The notes beneath the pieces were generated by a model. The model was not told the origin of the DNA. It worked only from the letters and a program-made list of their open reading frames with translations, and ran no database searches. From assembly GCF_008124865.1 (NCBI RefSeq), contig NZ_VNHY01000002.1, forward strand, positions 744,001-808,000: a DNA stretch of 64,000 nucleotides, given 5' to 3'. Position 1 is the stretch's first letter. Each line of letters starts with the position of its first letter. The DNA comes from Fodinibius salinus (GTDB taxonomy: Bacteria; Bacteroidota; Rhodothermia; Balneolales; Balneolaceae). This document shows positions 7,824 to 16,806 of the stretch, one piece after another. The translations under genes were made by a program, and so were the position numbers.

Positions 7824-9428
7824 ATGTCTTATAAACTACTATCATTAGCTGCGCTACTGGGCGGACTCCTGGTGTTTGGCAGCTGCAACTCCAACAATAC
7901 CAAACCACAAGACGATGATACCAAACCGCAATATAAGCTCACCCTGAGTGCCTCTCCCTCCAATGGGGGTAGTGTATCGCCTACTGAACAGCTATACCAA
8001 GAAGGCAGCACGGCCGAAATTGCGGCCACTTCCAGCCAAGAGTGGATCTTCGCGGGCTGGGAAGGAGACCACACCGGCACCAGCAGCACAACCACTATTA
8101 CGGTGGATTCGGATAAAAATATTACGGCGATCTTTGAGAAAAAGCAGTATGCCCTTACGATCAATACCACCGGACAGGGCAACGTGGACCAACAGGTGGT
8201 CTCGAGTAAACCCACCGATTACGATAGCGGCACGGTGGTAGAGCTGACGGCCAACCCCAATGCGGACTGGAAGTTTGTAGAATGGCAGGGGGCGATCACG
8301 GGCTCCGGCAATCCCCAGCAGATAACCATTGACGAGCCTAAAGAGGTAACGGCGGTATTTGAGGCATTTTACCTGGCATCCAACGGAGTGACCATCATCT
8401 GTGAAGCAGCTAGCGTGGGTGATACCGGCACGATCAACGGTACAACTTATACCAAGCGCAGCAAGTCCCAGATCACTCCTTCCAATGCCCCCACCACTTG
8501 TACCTCCGGTATCACCGATATGAGCAATTTATTTGATGGGGCCAGCACCTTTAATGGGGATATTAGCCACTGGGATGTATCCAGCGTGACAAATATGAGT
8601 TCTATGTTTTATATAGCGGATGTTTTTAACGGAGACCTTAGCAGCTGGGATGTGTCCGGGGTAACGAATATGAGTGCCATGTTTCAAGGTGCTAGTTCCT
8701 TCAATCAAAATCTGAGTAGTTGGGATGTTTCGGCAGTAACTGATATGAATTCAATGTTTGCTGGTGCTTCAGCCTTTAATCAGGATCTTACCAACTGGAA
8801 TGTATCTTCGGTGACGGATATGGGCGTTATGTTTGCTGGAGCAGATGCCTTCAACGGAGATATCAGCGGCTGGGATGTCAGTAGTGTGACAGAAATGAGC
8901 CGTATGTTTGAGGATGCCGATGTTTTTGACGGGGGTATTGGCAGCTGGGATGTGGGGAGTGTAGAAAATATGCGTCAAATGTTTAAAGATGCCTCTTCCT
9001 TTGATGGAAATATCAGCAGTTGGGATGTGTCAAATGTGACAAATATGCGTTACATGTTTGCTTTTGCTTTTGTCTTCAACGGAGATATCAGCAACTGGAA
9101 TGTTAGTAGTGTAACGAATATGAGCTTTATGTTTCAGTATGCTAATGCTTTTAATGGAGATCTTAGCAACTGGGATGTATCCTCCGTAACTGACATGTAT
9201 AGTATGTTTAGGTCTGCCAACTCTTTTAATCAAGATATTGGCAGCTGGAATACCTCGGCAGTAACCAATATGGATTTCATGTTTAATGATGCTTCATCCT
9301 TCAACCAGGATATTAGCACTTGGTGTGTATCCAACATTTCGTCAGAGCCCACTGATTTTGATACCAATGCCGGTTTTGACGGGAATAGCAGCATTCAGCC
9401 GCAGTGGGGCACATGTCCCAGCCCGTAG
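7824..9428 (+). CDS. Lipoprotein with two InlB-like B-repeats and a BspA-type 25-residue repeat array
   Basis: A 534-residue surface lipoprotein. A signal peptide ends in a lipobox (VFGSC, about residue 21). Two copies of a divergent InlB B-repeat follow (about 37-110 and 110-182), each with (K/A)LTL or LTI strands, an F-x-G-W or F-V-E-W motif and a closing (I/V)TAIFE or VTAVFE. From about residue 243 ten in-register repeats of 25 residues follow, consensus F-N-G-D-I-S-x-W-D-V-S-S-V-T-N-M-x-x-M-F, of the BspA/DUF285 type, with partial copies at each end. Such proteins are cell-surface adhesins or mucin/host-ligand binders in other genera. Here the ligand is unknown. No sorting domain follows, so anchoring would be by lipid. 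A terminator follows about 75 bp downstream. Confidence 0.88.
   Translation: MSYKLLSLAALLGGLLVFGSCNSNNTKPQDDDTKPQYKLTLSASPSNGGSVSPTEQLYQEGSTAEIAATSSQEWIFAGWEGDHTGTSSTTTITVDSDKNITAIFEKKQYALTINTTGQGNVDQQVVSSKPTDYDSGTVVELTANPNADWKFVEWQGAITGSGNPQQITIDEPKEVTAVFEAFYLASNGVTIICEAASVGDTGTINGTTYTKRSKSQITPSNAPTTCTSGITDMSNLFDGASTFNGDISHWDVSSVTNMSSMFYIADVFNGDLSSWDVSGVTNMSAMFQGASSFNQNLSSWDVSAVTDMNSMFAGASAFNQDLTNWNVSSVTDMGVMFAGADAFNGDISGWDVSSVTEMSRMFEDADVFDGGIGSWDVGSVENMRQMFKDASSFDGNISSWDVSNVTNMRYMFAFAFVFNGDISNWNVSSVTNMSFMFQYANAFNGDLSNWDVSSVTDMYSMFRSANSFNQDIGSWNTSAVTNMDFMFNDASSFNQDISTWCVSNISSEPTDFDTNAGFDGNSSIQPQWGTCPSP
8550..9299 (+). repeat. Ten tandem 75-bp coding repeats
   Basis: Ten consecutive 75-bp units, exactly in register, encode the 25-residue BspA/DUF285 repeats. 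Each unit begins TTT or TTC (Phe) and contains the W-D-V or W-N-V core codons. The units differ at many synonymous and variable positions, so the array is old rather than freshly expanded. A partial unit precedes 8550 and another follows 9299. Confidence 0.9.
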
Positions 9429-9504
9429 GTTTAAAAAGGAAATAAGGATGGCCACCCATTAAAACTGGTGGTGATGCTAAAATACGTAGCATAGCAGTAG
9501 CTGG

Positions 9505-9540
9505 AACCCGGCAGGCCTTCGTTGGTTTGTCGGGTTTTAT
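9505..9540 (+). terminator. Rho-independent terminator after the repeat lipoprotein
   Basis: AACCCGGCA (9505-9513) can pair with TGTCGGGTT (9528-9536) with one G-U wobble, and is followed by TTTTAT. It lies about 75 bp after the stop codon at 9428. Confidence 0.7.
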
Positions 9541-9673
9541 ATGTAAGGGTAGATTGTTGGCATGTGATTTTGGTTTACGTCAGGGGAAACACCTCATTGC
9601 TCCCATCCCCATTTTTAGTTACTCTAAGTGCACAAATATCCAATAAACCGTTTAGATGTCTAACCCTTAATGC

Positions 9674-9838
9674 ATGATGTCTTTTCCCCTTATCACTATT
9701 CTTTCATTCCTGTTTCTTCTTGCTTTAACTTTTTTTCTGCACAAATCTTCTTACCGCAATAGTTACTACTCCTTCGCTATTGGATATACATTTCTCCTGC
9801 TTTTTACTCTTTTTGTGGCTTACATAGAAGAGCTTTGA
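9674..9838 (+). CDS. Possible 54-residue two-helix membrane protein
   Basis: An ATG-ATG start at 9674 opens 54 codons to a TGA at 9838. The product has two strongly hydrophobic stretches (about residues 3-22, FPLITILSFLFLLALTFFL, and about 34-50, FAIGYTFLLLFTLFVAYI) joined by a short polar hairpin with K-S-S-Y-R-N-S. That is a plausible small helical-hairpin membrane protein. No good ribosome binding site is visible, but weak sites are the rule in this window. No family is recognised. It could be chance hydrophobic translation of a T-rich spacer. The rest of 9541-10026 shows no other convincing gene. Confidence 0.35.
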   Translation: MMSFPLITILSFLFLLALTFFLHKSSYRNSYYSFAIGYTFLLLFTLFVAYIEEL

Positions 9839-10026
9839 AAACCGACTTATATAGATCTACCGAACTGTTTCCACAATCTTGTTTTTGCAGAATTCTTGGG
9901 ATTAACAGTCTTATTACCGTCGAAATTTGGCCATCCGCCGCGAAGGGTTATGATAGTTACGAAAGAATGAATACTAATCTTTATGTTCACCTGACAGAAT
10001 AACCAAATTACATTTAACACATTCTC

Positions 10027-10530
10027 ATGAAAACTATTATGATATTGCGTCATGCCGAAGCTCAGCGAGGCGGCAGCGCATCTACAGATAAGAAGCGAAA
10101 GCTAACTGCTAAGGGGCGTGGCGATGCGACCAAAATTGGGCAGTTTCTTGATCAGCAAAGTATTGCAGCTGGTTATATCGAGAGTTCAACGGCTAAGCGT
10201 GCCCGGGAGACTACTACCTTATTAGCAGAAAGTGCTGGCCTGAGCCTGAATATTAATTGGAATGATAATTTTTATTCGGGCGGTCCGGCAGATTATCACC
10301 AGGCTATCCGGCAGGCACCCGATGAGGTGGATAATATATTACTGGTCGGACATAATCCGCTGGTTTCTAGGCTGGTATCAGGGCTGTGCAGCAGCGAAGG
10401 GCAGTATCTTGTTCGCATGCTCCAGGGTACGTTGGTGTGTATGGAGCATCCCGCAATAAGCTGGGATCAGGTTGAGCCGGGAACAGCGCGCCTGCAGTGG
10501 ATGGTGACGCCGGAGATACTGAATAGTTAA
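10027..10530 (+). CDS. sixA: SixA-type histidine phosphatase
   Basis: The 167-residue protein begins TIMILRHAEAQRGG, the RHG-type phosphatase motif in which the His accepts phosphate. It also contains IESSTAKRARETTTLL (second conserved Arg) and ILLVGHNPLVSRLV (second catalytic His), the layout of SixA-like short histidine phosphatases. E. coli SixA removes phosphate from phosphohistidine on the ArcB HPt domain and PtsN-pathway proteins. The target here is unknown. The stop overlaps the stop of the convergent SulP gene by 4 bp. Confidence 0.9.
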   Translation: MKTIMILRHAEAQRGGSASTDKKRKLTAKGRGDATKIGQFLDQQSIAAGYIESSTAKRARETTTLLAESAGLSLNINWNDNFYSGGPADYHQAIRQAPDEVDNILLVGHNPLVSRLVSGLCSSEGQYLVRMLQGTLVCMEHPAISWDQVEPGTARLQWMVTPEILNS

Positions 10531-12251
10531 CCGCTTATATCGTCATAGTTTTCCATTTGTGCTTCGTTGCCTATTTCTTTTAAAATCGCTTTAACGGCTT
10601 CATGCGGTTCTCTGAAAAAATGATCTTCTCCCAGAAATTCCCGTAGTCCGGATTTGTCAACAACATCGCGCACAGGGCCTTTTAAGCCGGCGATATATAG
10701 CTCAATATCCCAGTTTTCGAGCATGGAAATCATTGACTTTATTTTTTCGATGGCGGTAGTATCAAGGGAGTTAATGGCGGTTCCGTCAATTAAGACATAC
10801 TGTGTTGAGTTATTGCGTCGTCGGCTCTTGTCCAGAATATAGTCCCTGAAAAAATCGGCATTAATAAATGAGAACGAAGCATCAACCCGAAGAATGAGTA
10901 TCCTGTCGATGGTTTCCGCCTCGGGATTGCGGTCAAGGTTTTTAAATAGCCTGGTATCGGGGATAATGCCCAGCTCTGCCACACTCGGGCGGCTGTACTT
11001 GTACAGCATGTGAAGCATTGAAGCTACTACGCCGAGCAGAATACCCTCTTGGATACCGATCAGAAGTGTGCATATAGCGGTAAAAGAAGCAATGAGCCCC
11101 TCGCTGTGTTTAGTAGAATACAAAAATACAAACTCTGAAATGTCGATGAGGTTCAGGGCCGAAACGATAATAATGGCTGCAAGAATGGGCATTGGCAAAT
11201 AATAGAAAATAGGCGTCAACAACAGCAGTGTACCAATAATTACCGCAGAGGTGATGAGGTTGGCCAGTGGTGTTTGAACATTGGCTTGCTCGGAGGCCGC
11301 CGACCGTGAAAAGCTGCCCGAAACGGGAATAGACTGGAAGAAACTACCCAAAAAATTAGAGGCTCCAATAGCTACAAGCTCATGATTTGCATCAATGATA
11401 TAGTCGTTACGCTTGGCAAAGGTTTGGCCCAGCGAAGCTACGTTCATAAATTGTACCAATGCAAGAGTAAGAGCCGTGGGCAGTAGCTCCCGCATATTGT
11501 TAAAGTTGATACTGGGTAGTTTAATAGGGGGTAAACCTTCGGGGATGGAGCCTACCAGCTCAATGCCTATCGATTGTGCATCTATACTCCATGCCAGAAA
11601 GATACCACCGCCGAGGATAATAACCGAGGTGGGAACAACTGGGTCGATGTATTTGCCGATCCCCAGTATGGCTATGGCAGCGGTGCCCCAGAGTAGTGTT
11701 TGTAAGTGGATGGCATCCCAGTTGGTAACTACCTCTTCAATGATAGTAATAACATACTGGGTGTTGGGTAGAGAGATCCCCAGAAGATGGTTGAGTTGTG
11801 AAAATGCTATGATAATGGGAGCGGCTAGGGTAAAGCCGGCAATAACAGGACGAGAAAATACATTAAGTACTGCACCCAGCTGTATGGAGCCCATCAGGAG
11901 TTGTAGTCCCCCGGCCATCATTGTTAATAAGATAGCAAGGCTGATATATTGCTCTGTGTTAGGTTCGGCCAGCAGGCTGATACCTGCGGCAATAATGAGC
12001 ATGTCAATAGCAACGGGGCCAATGGATAAATTTTTAGAGGTGCCCAGCAGTGGATAAATAAGCAGGGGAACTACACCCGCATATAACCCATAAATAGGTG
12101 GGACGCCTGCAATTACGGCATAGGCCATTCCTTGGGGAATGAACATAATACCCGTTGTTAACCCCGCGGTAAGGTCCCCCAAAAATTTCTGCCTATTATA
12201 TTCGGGCAGCCAGCCGGTAATGGTAAATGTTTTTTTAAACCATTGCTTCAT
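10527..12251 (-). CDS. SulP family inorganic anion transporter with STAS domain
   Basis: A 574-residue SLC26/SulP transporter. The N-terminal membrane domain includes LGDLTAGLTTGIMFIPQGMA and YAVIAGVPPIYGLYAGVVP, the family signature, and a later QTFAKRNDYIIDANHELVAIGASN loop region. A cytoplasmic STAS domain occupies about residues 435-555 (ILRVDASFSFINADFF, then YVLIDGTAINSLDTTAIEKI). Substrates in the family include sulfate, bicarbonate and dicarboxylates. It ends 4 bp inside the sixA stop on the other strand and starts 3 bp after the SLC13 gene stop, so the two transporters form an operon. Confidence 0.92.
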   Translation of the reverse strand: MKQWFKKTFTITGWLPEYNRQKFLGDLTAGLTTGIMFIPQGMAYAVIAGVPPIYGLYAGVVPLLIYPLLGTSKNLSIGPVAIDMLIIAAGISLLAEPNTEQYISLAILLTMMAGGLQLLMGSIQLGAVLNVFSRPVIAGFTLAAPIIIAFSQLNHLLGISLPNTQYVITIIEEVVTNWDAIHLQTLLWGTAAIAILGIGKYIDPVVPTSVIILGGGIFLAWSIDAQSIGIELVGSIPEGLPPIKLPSINFNNMRELLPTALTLALVQFMNVASLGQTFAKRNDYIIDANHELVAIGASNFLGSFFQSIPVSGSFSRSAASEQANVQTPLANLITSAVIIGTLLLLTPIFYYLPMPILAAIIIVSALNLIDISEFVFLYSTKHSEGLIASFTAICTLLIGIQEGILLGVVASMLHMLYKYSRPSVAELGIIPDTRLFKNLDRNPEAETIDRILILRVDASFSFINADFFRDYILDKSRRRNNSTQYVLIDGTAINSLDTTAIEKIKSMISMLENWDIELYIAGLKGPVRDVVDKSGLREFLGEDHFFREPHEAVKAILKEIGNEAQMENYDDISG

Positions 12252-12254
12252 AAG

Positions 12255-14033
12255 TTAAAAGGGCCAAAAAATTGGGATAAATATGGTAGCCAATATCCAA
12301 AAAAGAATATTTAACGGCAGTCCTATTTTTGTGAAGTCAGTAAATTTATATTGTCCAGCTCCGTAAATCAAGGTATTAGTTTGGTAACCAAAGGGCGTAA
12401 TAAAACTTAATGATGCTGCAAAGGTGACGGCAAATAGCAGCGGATGAGGATCAATGCCCATTGAGTTGGCCGACTCTATGGCGATTGGTGCCAATAGAGC
12501 TGCTGATGCATTGTTTGACATTACAGCAGTAATGCCCGTGGTGAGCAGAAAAAATCCTGACAAGACAGCTCGCGGACCAAAATCAGAAAGCAGGGCAATC
12601 ATTTGGTTTGCCAGTAAATTAGCTGCTCCTGTTTTATCCATAGCTGTTCCTAATGGAATGACACCGGCAAGCAGGATGATAACTTTCCAGTTGACCGCGT
12701 TATATGCTTCTTCTGTAGTCAGGCATTGGGTCATCATTAGCAGGATAACACCAGCGATGGCGCTTACAACAATGGGGACGATATTGAAGGCTGCTGCAGC
12801 GACAACACCTGCAATAATACTAAGCACAATGGGTGTTTTCTCCCTCCGTTTCTTGCTCACATCAGCCTCAGATGCGACAACAAATGATGGAGCATGGTCA
12901 ATTTCTTGTATGCGTTCCTTACTGATACTCAGCAGCAAGGTATCTCCGCCGGATAGGCGAAAACTATCGAGATCTTCTTGTTCAATTTGTCCGTGGTGAC
13001 GTATGGCAAGAGGAACAGCCCCATAGCGTTCGGCGAAACTGATTTCACTCAATGTTTTTCCTTGGAGGGGAGATTCAGGAGCAATAACAGCCTCAACCAA
13101 GGCATCGGTACCGCGTTCTAAATGGACATCCATCCATTCTTTGGTTGGCTTTAGGGTAAAATCATTACGATTCAGCAGCTTATTTATTTCGGATGCACTG
13201 CCTCGAATCCTCAGCGTATCACCTGCTTCAATTTTTGTTTTGGTACGCTGTGCTGAACGGTTACTCTCTGGTTTAAAAATTCGGATGACGTCAAGATCCA
13301 GTTTTTTTGTAAGTTCTTCTTCGTCTAGATACTCATCCAATAAATTACTGGTTGGATTGATAATAATATCAGTCAAGAACTCTTGCATTTCGTAGCCTGT
13401 TGTAAGTTGTTCATTTTCACGCCGATTGGGAATCATTCGGATACCTATCGTAAACATGAACAGAAAACCGCTACCCAGCAGAATAAGACCCATAGGTGAA
13501 AATTCAAACATCGAAAAGGGAGCAAGTCCGCGGTCTTCGGCAATGGAACTTACAAGGATGTTGGTAGAGGTGCCGATGAATGTACAGATACCGCCAAATA
13601 TTCCTGCAAAAGAAAGGGGCATTAGCAGTTTTGAGGGGCTTATTTCAATGCGTGCAGCAATGTCCATCATAACCGGAATAAAGATAACTACCACTGCTGT
13701 ATTATTAATAAAGGCCGACGAAACGCTGACAAATAATAGTAGTTGAAAGAGGCCCAACCCAAAATTCTGTTCAATTTTTTGGGTAAAATAATCACCTACA
13801 GTATTTAATACCCCCGTCTTGCGCAATCCCTCACTAAGGATAAACATAGCTGCGACGGTTATAGTAGCCGGATTACTGAAACCGGCAAGTCCTTCTCTTG
13901 GTGACAAAATACCGCTACTAACAAGGCTTAACAGCAGGATAAGAGCCGTTATATCAAACGATACGTAATCAGTAGCAAACAGGATGAATGCAATTGCTAA
14001 TAATCCGAAGACAAATATAATTTCAAATGACAT
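12255..14033 (-). CDS. SLC13/DASS family permease with two TrkA-C (RCK_C) domains
   Basis: A 592-residue transporter. Five or six helices are followed by a cytoplasmic insert (about residues 205-380) holding two RCK_C/TrkA-C modules. These are recognisable as IRIFKPESNRSAQRTKTKIE then AGDTLRIRG, and VIAPESPLQGKTLSEISFAE then SGGDTLLLSI. A second membrane half follows with TGITAVMSNNASAALLAPIA and FITPFGYQTNTLIYGAG. The first half has FINNTAVVVIFIPVM. The S/N-N-T/A motifs are the sodium and carboxylate sites of the DASS superfamily. Proteins with this insert are commonly annotated as sulfate or anion:sodium symporters. Coupling with the SulP gene 3 bp downstream supports an inorganic-anion role. 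Confidence 0.9.
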   Translation of the reverse strand: MSFEIIFVFGLLAIAFILFATDYVSFDITALILLLSLVSSGILSPREGLAGFSNPATITVAAMFILSEGLRKTGVLNTVGDYFTQKIEQNFGLGLFQLLLFVSVSSAFINNTAVVVIFIPVMMDIAARIEISPSKLLMPLSFAGIFGGICTFIGTSTNILVSSIAEDRGLAPFSMFEFSPMGLILLGSGFLFMFTIGIRMIPNRRENEQLTTGYEMQEFLTDIIINPTSNLLDEYLDEEELTKKLDLDVIRIFKPESNRSAQRTKTKIEAGDTLRIRGSASEINKLLNRNDFTLKPTKEWMDVHLERGTDALVEAVIAPESPLQGKTLSEISFAERYGAVPLAIRHHGQIEQEDLDSFRLSGGDTLLLSISKERIQEIDHAPSFVVASEADVSKKRREKTPIVLSIIAGVVAAAAFNIVPIVVSAIAGVILLMMTQCLTTEEAYNAVNWKVIILLAGVIPLGTAMDKTGAANLLANQMIALLSDFGPRAVLSGFFLLTTGITAVMSNNASAALLAPIAIESANSMGIDPHPLLFAVTFAASLSFITPFGYQTNTLIYGAGQYKFTDFTKIGLPLNILFWILATIFIPIFWPF

Positions 14034-14102
14034 TATTTGTCGTTATGAATATCATGATTTAAGATTACCCTTATAGTTTTCAGCATCCCTCTGTGAAGAC
14101 TA

Positions 14103-16304
14103 TTATTCTTTGAGTTCTTTTAGTAAACGATCTGCGCTAAAATGTTGGTCCAGTAAATATCGAATATATTGGACATTTACATTGATAGTACGATTTAATT
14201 TGGGATCATAAAAGTAATCACCCGCAGCTGCCTGTAGGTTTCTGTCATATGCAAGTCCTATTAATTGTCCGTCGGTATTTAGTATAGGTGCACCTCGGCT
14301 GCCACCTGTTATATCATTAGTTGTCAAAAAATTAGGCCGTGGGATCTTACTGGTGTCTTTTTTGAGTGAGGGGGGAAGTTTGGACAGCGTGCTGTCGGAT
14401 AATGTACGAAAGTTTGAAAATGGAGTGTAATTGGTACTGCTTGTTGTCACTCCCCGTACGGTCCCGCTGCTTAAACGTAGAGTGCCGTTAGCATCTGGAT
14501 AGAGAGTAGAATCTCTAAGAAATGTGAGCATGCCCTGTTGGTATCGTCGTTGAGCAGGACGCAGGTATGCAAAATGTTGCATATAGTTTTTCCGGCTGTA
14601 TCGATAGGTATCAACAATTTCTTGGTACAGTTTTACCATTGCATCAACCGGTTGCTTACGCGCTTCAGCCGCAGGCAGCGAAACAAACTTTTTAGCGTTA
14701 TCAGTGTTAAAGATAATAGATTGCTCTTGTTGTGTTTTTAGGTATTGACGGATTTCCTCTTTGAGTTTGTCGTCGTCAGCCTCCCCAAACTGCTGTAGCA
14801 GGTAAAACATTACTTTACCTTCGGGCAGGGTAGCCAGAACGTGCAGCATGTTGGCAAGCATCCGCCGTTGTGTATCGATATTTATGGACTGCAGGATTTG
14901 TTGCTGTTTAGTAAGCAGACTATCTTTTTTGGCCTGTATCGGCTCGGTATTGGTCGAGTCGCTAATATACTCTCGGTAGGAATCGTACAGCCCGGCAATC
15001 TCCAGCAGCTTACTGTTATTGAGTGGGTAGACGAGTGCATACAGCATGTCGCCGGTTTGGGATCGTATATTGTAGGCCTGCTCCAGCTGACTCAATACCC
15101 GTCGATATTTGATCTCTCGCAGAGAGTCTTGTTCCGTCCAGTTTTTAAATTGTTGTTCAAGCACTCGTTTTTGTTCAGCGGGATGATATTGCTCAAATCC
15201 CTGCTGAATGCCATAGTAGTAGGTTAGATTGTCGGCGGCCGATATTTTGCTGAGGGAGGGTGGTTTGGTTTGTTTCTGGTTACTAAACTGTTGAGCATCT
15301 AAGATAGAGTGGTATAATTTAGTGAGTACAGGATTGCGGATGTTCTGATAAAAGTTGAGACCGTAGCTACTTTTATTTCTGAATGTTTGACCGGGAAAAC
15401 TAAGTGTAAAGGTAAAGTCATCCGTCGAAACCATTTCGTTGCTTATGTTTAGATGCTTAGCTGGTGTAAAGGGAACGTTAGAGGACTGGTAGGTCTGGCT
15501 TTTCCCTTCGGGACTTACATACGCTCGTAAAAATGAAAAACTGGCTGAATATTGTGGCCATTTCCAGTTGGAGCTTATACCGCCGAATCGGGCAATAGCT
15601 TCTGGTGGCATCTGTACAAGCCGTACATCTCTTATCACTTTATACACTGACATATATTGCTGGTTGCCTGCCCAGAGATCGTTGATTTCTACTTTTAGAT
15701 TCTTGTTATCCTGCTTGCGTTTATTAATAAGCTGCTTTTTTATTTGCTGTATTTGTTTCTGTTCTTCGCGGTAGGTCAGGGAGTCGGCCAGTAGCTTGTT
15801 AATTTGATCTGTTACATCCCGCTGTTCAATCGTAATGCGTAAAGTGATACCTGGAAGTGGTATTTCATCTTCTGCGCCGCCGGCATAAAATCCGTTAGAA
15901 CGATAATGGGTAACATTATCTTTAGAGGAAGAAAGTGCTTCTAGGGCTGGATAATAATTGGTGAGGACGAGTCCATCCGGGGAAACAAACGATCCGCTGG
16001 CACTGCTGTTGGGAGCGGTGTTAATCTGCACAACTGCCTGGCTAAGAGAAGGTTGTTCTGGACTGTAAATACTTGGGGAATCAATGTTAAGGCCGTTTTT
16101 TTTCATTTGGTTGTGTACCGTACCGTTTACTTGGGGTAAGAGCCACATACTGCCTTTCTGGGTGGTATCGCGGATCTCATATGTGGGTGGCGGCAATGGT
16201 TTTGAGGAGGACAGTGATGAGGGGGGAGAACAGGCCGAACACAACAGAACAGCTATAAGAAAAGAACAAATCGATAATGCAAATGAGGGTCGAGATTGAT
16301 TCAT
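14103..16304 (-). CDS. S46-family (DPP7/DPP11-like) exported protein lacking the catalytic triad
   Basis: A 733-residue exported protein with an N-terminal hydrophobic signal and a possible lipid-attachment Cys (residue 22 or 25). The S46 dipeptidyl-peptidase framework is clear: GSFVSPDGLVLTNYYPALEA (about 104-123), SNGFYAGGAEDEIPLPG, SNWKWPQYSASFSFLRAYVS (about 245-264) and NDITGGSRGAPILNTDGQLI (near 664-683). Active S46 enzymes have T-N-H-H-C, R-H-T-G-D-(F/W)-S and G-G-N-S-G-S-P. Here the His positions are Tyr117/Tyr118, the Asp position is Ser255 and the Ser position is Arg670. Length is normal and the frame is open, so it is probably a retained pseudoenzyme rather than a decayed gene. About 70 bp separate it from the SLC13 gene. 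Confidence 0.88.
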   Translation of the reverse strand: MNQSRPSFALSICSFLIAVLLCSACSPPSSLSSSKPLPPPTYEIRDTTQKGSMWLLPQVNGTVHNQMKKNGLNIDSPSIYSPEQPSLSQAVVQINTAPNSSASGSFVSPDGLVLTNYYPALEALSSSKDNVTHYRSNGFYAGGAEDEIPLPGITLRITIEQRDVTDQINKLLADSLTYREEQKQIQQIKKQLINKRKQDNKNLKVEINDLWAGNQQYMSVYKVIRDVRLVQMPPEAIARFGGISSNWKWPQYSASFSFLRAYVSPEGKSQTYQSSNVPFTPAKHLNISNEMVSTDDFTFTLSFPGQTFRNKSSYGLNFYQNIRNPVLTKLYHSILDAQQFSNQKQTKPPSLSKISAADNLTYYYGIQQGFEQYHPAEQKRVLEQQFKNWTEQDSLREIKYRRVLSQLEQAYNIRSQTGDMLYALVYPLNNSKLLEIAGLYDSYREYISDSTNTEPIQAKKDSLLTKQQQILQSINIDTQRRMLANMLHVLATLPEGKVMFYLLQQFGEADDDKLKEEIRQYLKTQQEQSIIFNTDNAKKFVSLPAAEARKQPVDAMVKLYQEIVDTYRYSRKNYMQHFAYLRPAQRRYQQGMLTFLRDSTLYPDANGTLRLSSGTVRGVTTSSTNYTPFSNFRTLSDSTLSKLPPSLKKDTSKIPRPNFLTTNDITGGSRGAPILNTDGQLIGLAYDRNLQAAAGDYFYDPKLNRTINVNVQYIRYLLDQHFSADRLLKELKE

Positions 16305-16421
16305 GAATCAGAATTTAATGTGTCCAAAAATTAATGTACAGCATGTTAAGAAGGTGCGAAGATTTTTTCTTACATTAAAGCAGTTGAATTAAAATACGAC
16401 CACTGATTTTATAGTTAGGAT

Positions 16422-16772
16422 ATGAAGTACAAACACAAGTTTTTTTATCTCTGTAAGATACCGCTAAGTGCCGAAGGTCCAAAGGATGTTGAAATTATAG
16501 ATCGTGCCGAAAAGACCGATGAGTTCCCTGAGTTGTTCGATGAATATGAGGAGCTTCGCTCACATGCCTTTAATGATGATAAACTGTATAGTATTATCCG
16601 GGCTGACGATATTCTTGAGCTGCTTCGCACGGGGACTAGAGAAGAAGCTGAGAAAAAGGCATTTGAAAATGCTCAGCAAGAGATTATTACCAACCTGCAG
16701 CATAAAGTGATGCAGGATGAAGACAAAGAAGCGAAAGCTATTCTCAAAGAAGTTCATGATGTAGAAGCATAG
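16422..16772 (+). CDS. Conserved-looking hypothetical protein
   Basis: A 116-residue acidic, mostly helical protein. A short beta-like N-terminus (KHKFFYLCKIPLSAEG) is followed by charged helices (EELFDEYEEL-like and EEAEKKAFENAQQEI regions, about 36-110). There is no signal peptide, membrane segment or known motif. The gene is divergent from the S46-family gene and 34 bp upstream of a pseudouridine synthase in the same direction, so the two are probably co-transcribed. I do not recognise a family. Confidence 0.7.
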   Translation: MKYKHKFFYLCKIPLSAEGPKDVEIIDRAEKTDEFPELFDEYEELRSHAFNDDKLYSIIRADDILELLRTGTREEAEKKAFENAQQEIITNLQHKVMQDEDKEAKAILKEVHDVEA

Positions 16773-16806
16773 TTTTTAGCTTGTCTACTTTAATGCATTT
16801 TTAGAT

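Noticed and set aside
8769-9233. Minus-strand ORFs across the BspA repeat array
   Set aside because: They are shadows produced by the 75-bp periodicity of the plus-strand repeats.
8550-9299. CRISPR-like array interpretation of the 75-bp periodicity
   Set aside because: The units are contiguous, without spacers, and encode a well-known protein repeat.
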